DNA of 64,000 bases, taken from assembly GCA_016716525.1 (NCBI GenBank), contig JADJWE010000001.1:1364001-1428000 (forward strand), given 5' to 3'. Below the pieces are notes generated by a model. That model did no database searches. It was given only the letters and a program-made list of their open reading frames with translations, and was not told where the DNA came from. The translations under genes and the position numbers were made by a program. Of this stretch, positions 60,566-64,000 are shown piece by piece. The DNA comes from Candidatus Flexicrinis affinis (GTDB lineage Bacteria > Chloroflexota > Anaerolineae > Aggregatilineales > Phototrophicaceae). Every line of letters starts with the position of its first letter. Positions within the stretch are counted from its first letter, which is position 1.

Positions 60566-61843
60566 TTAGTTTACACGCTCAACTGGGCTTGGGATGTCCA
60601 TCTCAGGCACTGCCACGGGGTTCGGAAGCGTGAACTCGAAGCGTGATCCCGCGCCAATACTGCTCGTTACCGAGACTTTGCCGCCATGAGCCTCTACAAG
60701 CTGCCGCACGATCGATAGTCCGATGCCGGTGCCTCCAGTGGCACGGGTACGGGAGGGGTCGGCGCGGTAGAAGCGCTCGAACACGTTCGGCAGGTGTTGC
60801 GGTGCTATGCCTGAGCCGTTATCGGAAACGCTCACGGTAGTCTCTGAGGCGCTGCTAACCAACTCCACCGTGATTGTGCCACCTGCCGGTGTGTGTTCAA
60901 CGGCATTTGACAGCAAGTTCGTCAGCACCTGCTTGATCCGATCAGGATCGATGCGATGAAACGCGGGGAAAGCTGTGTCGACGTGCATACGAAGCTTGTG
61001 CGATTGACCACGGCTGTCGCCGAAAGACGTGCATACTTCGAAGATCAGTCGGGTGACGTCGCAGATCTCAGGCCGGAGATGGAGCTGACCGGCCTCAGCG
61101 AGTGTGAGTGTCTGCAGGTCTTCGACGAGACGCGTCAGAAGCTGAGACTCGCCATACAGCGAGTCGAAAAGCTGCACGCGAGGCTCGATAACCCCATCGC
61201 GCAACCCTTCCATGTAGCCCTGAATGTTTGAGAGCGGTGTACGAAGTTCATGCGCAACGTCGCTCACCATATTTCGGCGAAGCCGTTCGGCCCGTTCAAG
61301 GCTGTCGGCCATGTTGTTGAAGGACTTTGCGAGCGCACTGATTTCGTCATCCGCTTTGACGCGCACGCGCTGGTCGAGGTGACCATCTGCCATTTTTCGC
61401 GCCGCAGTGGTCATCTCCTCGATGGTAAGCAAACGAGGGAGCAGCAGCAGTGTAACAAGCGCGAGCGCTACAACGCCGGTAATGATGACGACGATCGTAA
61501 TTACGCGATTGACGGACGTGACGTATTCCTGCTGTAGGCCGGCGGTCGCCTCGTCGTAATACACCTCGACCACGAGACCCTCGCCAAAATCAGCGCGGGC
61601 GATGCCTTGTCCGATCTCTTCGACGAACAAATTGCGGGCTTCGTCGGACTGGATCAGGAATCGCTCAAAGCGTTCGGTGACGCTGGTAGAAGCCAGCCAA
61701 CCCGACAACGCCGACGTGGCCGCGATGATAACGATGGTTCCGACGGTGATCTTGAACCTAAGGCTTTTGAGGAGCGGGACTGTACGTGAACCGGTAGCCC
61801 ACGCCAAAGACCGTCTGAATGCACTCTGCAATATCTCTGTCAT
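60566..61843 (-). CDS. Sensor histidine kinase
   Basis: 425 residues. Transmembrane helices at about 30-52 and 113-137 flank a short extracellular sensor region, then HAMP (about 138-190), HisKA with the phospho-acceptor H198 in VSDVAHELRTPLSN, and HATPase_c with N box LLSNAVEHT, G1 DNGSGIAPQ and G2 GGTGIGLSIV. The ATG at 61841-61843 lies inside the response-regulator gene (86-base overlap); a later TTG could be the real start. It pairs with the upstream regulator. The nearest downstream genes encode a peptide importer, a possible target. Confidence 0.94.
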   Translation of the reverse strand: MTEILQSAFRRSLAWATGSRTVPLLKSLRFKITVGTIVIIAATSALSGWLASTSVTERFERFLIQSDEARNLFVEEIGQGIARADFGEGLVVEVYYDEATAGLQQEYVTSVNRVITIVVIITGVVALALVTLLLLPRLLTIEEMTTAARKMADGHLDQRVRVKADDEISALAKSFNNMADSLERAERLRRNMVSDVAHELRTPLSNIQGYMEGLRDGVIEPRVQLFDSLYGESQLLTRLVEDLQTLTLAEAGQLHLRPEICDVTRLIFEVCTSFGDSRGQSHKLRMHVDTAFPAFHRIDPDRIKQVLTNLLSNAVEHTPAGGTITVELVSSASETTVSVSDNGSGIAPQHLPNVFERFYRADPSRTRATGGTGIGLSIVRQLVEAHGGKVSVTSSIGAGSRFEFTLPNPVAVPEMDIPSPVERVN

Positions 61844-62465
61844 GCTCGAGCTTCCGCCTCAGATTCATGATGTGATAGTCGACCGTACGCTCTAGGCTCT
61901 CGGTGTCGGAACCGAATGCGCCCTCGAGCAGCTGCTGCCGGCTAAAGACCCGGCCGGGCTCGCGCGCCATCAGCACGAGCAGCTTGAACTCGCGTGGTGT
62001 CAGCGTGATTTCCTGGTCGCGAATACGGACTTCGTGCCGGGCGAGCGAGACGGTAAGGTCACCGAACTGCAGCAGATCTTGCGAGTCTCGCTGAAGCGAG
62101 CGGTTGCGTCGCAGGACAGTCCGCACGCGCGCGACGAGCTGCCTCGGGCTGAATGGCTTCGTAACGTAGTCATCGGCTCCAAGCTCAAGGCCCAGCAGGA
62201 TGTCGTCTTCAGTCGAACGGGCCGTTAGCATCACGATCGGAATGTCGTGGTTTGTCCGGAGGATTCGCGTGACATCCAGACCGTCGACGCGGGGCAGCAT
62301 GAGGTCTAGCACGATCAAGTCCGGCTGCTTCTCGCGTGCCACGTCGAGAGCGTCACGACCGTTGTCCGCGGTCAGCACTTGCCAGTGCTCTTTTTCGAGA
62401 TAGGCCTTGATGAGGTCGACGGTCATCGGATCATCGTCGACGACGAGGATACGTGGTGTGGCCAT
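61758..62465 (-). CDS. OmpR/PhoB-family response regulator
   Basis: 235 residues. The receiver domain (1-118) has the acidic pocket DDD (10-12), phosphoacceptor D54 in VLDLMLP, and the TKPFS lysine. The C-terminal winged helix (about 135-230) shows LTPREFKLLVLMAREPGRVFSR and RTVDYHIMNLRRKLE. It would bind DNA as a phosphorylated dimer at direct repeats. It is encoded first, overlapping the kinase gene. Confidence 0.95.
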   Translation of the reverse strand: MATPRILVVDDDPMTVDLIKAYLEKEHWQVLTADNGRDALDVAREKQPDLIVLDLMLPRVDGLDVTRILRTNHDIPIVMLTARSTEDDILLGLELGADDYVTKPFSPRQLVARVRTVLRRNRSLQRDSQDLLQFGDLTVSLARHEVRIRDQEITLTPREFKLLVLMAREPGRVFSRQQLLEGAFGSDTESLERTVDYHIMNLRRKLEHDRDIAECIQTVFGVGYRFTYSPAPQKP

Positions 62466-62506
62466 GACGTTGTTCGGCTTTCAACTTCCTTGGGATGTTG
62501 TGAATG

Positions 62507-62512
62507 ATTATA
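62507..62512 (-). promoter_or_regulatory. Possible -10 element for the two-component genes
   Basis: TATAAT on the minus strand 41 bases before the regulator ATG; the -35 region is weak. It is divergent from the SET-gene promoter. Confidence 0.4.
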
Positions 62513-62543
62513 CAGCCAGTTTCACGAGGGCAGGAATTCGGGC

Positions 62544-62570
62544 TTGACTTCCGCGTACGTCTGCTAGAAT
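62544..62570 (+). promoter_or_regulatory. Promoter for the SET-domain gene
   Basis: TTGACT (62544-62549) and an extended -10 TGCTAGAAT (hexamer 62565-62570). The spacer is only 15 bases, which the extended -10 may compensate. Confidence 0.5.
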
Positions 62571-62620
62571 CCTGCGCACTGGCCGAGAACGACCTTACAC
62601 CCTCCGAGGAGCTACAAACC

Positions 62621-63139
62621 ATGCTTCACCCCCATGTTGTGGTGGCTGAAGGCGAGACCATTCACGGTAAGGGTTTGGTTGCGGTTGCGTTGATCAAAGC
62701 GGGCGAGTTCGTAAGCAAGCTGGAACCCTTCCAGCCCCACTATGACATAGCTGATGTGATGGCAAAGAGTCCCGAGGACGTTGATCACATACTGCACGTT
62801 GCGTACCAGAATTCTGCGACGACTCTGGTTGCCGAACAGGGCGACGAGCGGTTCATGAACCATAGTTGTGATCCGAATACGTGGTGGGCTGACGACAATA
62901 CGATGGTAGCCCGTCGCGACATCCTTCCAGGTGAAGAACTTACTTACGACTACGCCACAACGGACATCACGATACCGTTTGTCATGACGTGCCACTGCGG
63001 CGCGACAAACTGCCGTGCTGTAGTCACAAACCGCGATCACGTGAATCCCGATTGGCAGCGCCAGTACGGCGAGATGCTTCCAGCGCATACGCTTGCTGCA
63101 GTACGCGCGGCTTCAAGCGCCGGGCAGGACGTCGCTTAG
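62621..63139 (+). CDS. Bacterial SET-domain protein (putative protein lysine methyltransferase)
   Basis: 172 residues from ATG 62621 with GAGGAG upstream. The SET core is complete in small form: KGLVAVALIKAGEFV, the pseudoknot motif ERFMNHSCDPNTWW (NHSCDPN binds SAM), and GEELTYDYAT, then the post-SET cysteines CHCGATNC. Eukaryotic SET enzymes methylate histone lysines; bacterial ones are scattered, with few known targets. No histone-like or ribosomal protein partner gene adjoins. It sits between the divergent two-component system and the convergent potA-like gene, four bases from its stop. Confidence 0.88.
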   Translation: MLHPHVVVAEGETIHGKGLVAVALIKAGEFVSKLEPFQPHYDIADVMAKSPEDVDHILHVAYQNSATTLVAEQGDERFMNHSCDPNTWWADDNTMVARRDILPGEELTYDYATTDITIPFVMTCHCGATNCRAVVTNRDHVNPDWQRQYGEMLPAHTLAAVRAASSAGQDVA

Positions 63140-63143
63140 TGGA

Positions 63144-64000
63144 CTAGTGGGTGAGGACGCGCGTGCTGTCGCGGCCCCAGCTCAGGACGACCGCGTCCCG
63201 CTCCTTGAAGGATGTCGTACGCTGGCCGAGTACATTCTGTACCCGCACGTTGACCGTCTGCCCGCCGCCTATGCGCACCATGTAGCGCGTATCGGTGCCC
63301 ATATAGTGCACGCTGATGACATGACCGGCAACGGAGTTCACGGCATCGACGCGCGCCGGGCGATCTGAGTCGCCTGAGGCCTCGTTGTAGGGCCGAATCG
63401 CGATGCGTTCAGGACGTACCGCGAGCGTTACTTGCTGCTCAGGCTTGACAGTATCTTCCCACGCGCCGGCGAGTTCGGTCTCCCCGTTGATGTCGACGTA
63501 CGCGTAGTCGTCATCTGCGATGTTGACAGTCCCACTCAGGAAATTCGTTTCGCCGATGAAATCGGCAACAAAACGGGTCGCCGGGGACTCGTAAATCTCC
63601 TCGGGCCGCCCCACTTGCAACAGCTCACCGCCGTTCATCACTCCGATTCGATTTGCCATCGTCAGCGCTTCTTCTTGATCGTGCGTGACATAAACGAACG
63701 TAATGCCGACCTGCTGCTGCATTTCCTTAAGCTCGAGCTGCATTTCGCGCCGGAGTTTCAGGTCGAGCGCACCCAATGGCTCGTCGAGCAGTAGGACTTT
63801 CGGCCGCTTGACGATTGCACGGGCGAGCGCGACGCGTTGCTGCTGGCCGCCCGACATCTCGCGCGGTTTCCGGTTCATCGCGCTCGGAAGACGCACGAGT
63901 TCGAGCGCTTCGACTGCGCGCTTCTGTGCTTCCTGTTTCGGCACACGATCCATCTGCAGCCCGAACATGACGTTCTGCAGAACGGTCATATGTGGGAAAA
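63144..64000 (-). CDS. Polyamine-type ABC transporter ATP-binding protein (PotA-like), partial
   Basis: The gene enters from the right edge, so the Walker A half is missing; at least 285 residues are visible. FPHMTVLQNVMFGL, the signature MSGGQQQRVALARAIV, Walker B VLLLDEPLGALD and the switch His in YVTHDQEEALTMANR are intact, and the C-terminal regulatory TOBE domain (about 130 residues) follows. The order and the MTVLQNVMFGL block fit PotA/spermidine-putrescine-type importers; maltose- or iron-type relatives are possible. Permease genes presumably lie beyond the edge. Confidence 0.87.
   Translation of the reverse strand, partial: FPHMTVLQNVMFGLQMDRVPKQEAQKRAVEALELVRLPSAMNRKPREMSGGQQQRVALARAIVKRPKVLLLDEPLGALDLKLRREMQLELKEMQQQVGITFVYVTHDQEEALTMANRIGVMNGGELLQVGRPEEIYESPATRFVADFIGETNFLSGTVNIADDDYAYVDINGETELAGAWEDTVKPEQQVTLAVRPERIAIRPYNEASGDSDRPARVDAVNSVAGHVISVHYMGTDTRYMVRIGGGQTVNVRVQNVLGQRTTSFKERDAVVLSWGRDSTRVLTH

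Noticed and set aside
1..64000. Mobile elements, prophage, CRISPR arrays, toxin-antitoxin or defence islands
   Set aside because: No transposase, integrase, phage or Cas motifs and no terminal or array repeats were seen on either strand.

Overview
The window is a gene-dense piece of bacterial chromosome with a rather GC-rich coding style. Almost all of it is housekeeping or central-metabolism genes. I see no insertion sequences, phage genes, CRISPR array or integrases. The gene mix suggests the phylum Chloroflexota, probably an Anaerolineae-like lineage: rpoC away from rpoB and carrying a large coiled-coil insertion, a MoaD-MoaE fusion, stand-alone acyl-CoA mutase large subunits, a second EF-G-like GTPase, a Roadblock/LC7 protein, TM287/288-type ABC exporter halves, a RodZ-like protein with a Pro/Thr tail, and a menaquinone methyltransferase. 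This placement is inference from gene content; no marker was aligned.

Layout. 1-1847 (-): a deaminase-type amidohydrolase fused to a CYTH domain, cut by the left edge. 1952-7243: a membrane-anchored EEP-family protein (+) converging on a minus block of moaC, moaDE, fabF and rnc. 7265-10166 (+): ftsY, a SpoU-type rRNA methyltransferase and prfB. 10224-12497 (-): a family 31 glycosidase. 12637-17456 (+): rpoC with its own near-consensus promoter, a leader and a strong terminator. 17489-19737 (-): moxR and DUF58. 19868-23930 (+): Roadblock, pyrG, an adenosine-deaminase-like pseudoenzyme and fabG. 24019-28619 (+): an isobutyryl-CoA-mutase-like subunit and polA. 28632-35352 (-): tRNA-Leu, an FtsB-like protein, a large membrane protein, rplI, a RodZ-like protein and rimO. 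35500-41803 (+): a secreted protein, rsmG, then acyl-CoA dehydrogenase, MDR reductase, CYTH protein and methylmalonyl-CoA-mutase-like subunit. 41872-44035 (-): an EF-G-like GTPase. 44219-49219 (+): a VOC protein, then (past tRNA-Lys on the minus strand) HyuB, an unknown protein, a UbiD-like protein and menG. 49224-51326 (-): a four-S1-domain protein, rpsU and infA. 51433-56381 (+): a heterodimeric ABC exporter and a secreted cyclophilin. 56451-62465 (-): a two-component system followed by an oligopeptide ABC importer. 62621-63139 (+): a SET-domain protein. 63144-64000 (-): a PotA-like ATPase cut by the right edge.

How they work together. Translation and transcription genes (rnc, ftsY, prfB, rpoC, rimO, rplI, rsmG, rpsA-like, rpsU, infA, two tRNAs) are interleaved with carbon metabolism. 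The two mutase large subunits differ at the residues that set substrate: the 24 kb copy has the Phe/Gln pair of isobutyryl-CoA mutase and the 40 kb copy the Tyr/Arg pair of methylmalonyl-CoA mutase. The second lies in a tight operon with an acyl-CoA dehydrogenase, an enoyl-reductase-like protein and, unusually, a CYTH triphosphate-binding protein.

The most unusual content is (i) the amidohydrolase-CYTH fusion, (ii) three proteins that keep an enzyme fold but lose catalytic residues (adenosine deaminase, UbiD and EEP families), and (iii) the CYTH protein inside the acyl-CoA operon. Several promoters match the sigma-70 consensus with 16-17 base spacing, which supports the operon boundaries given.
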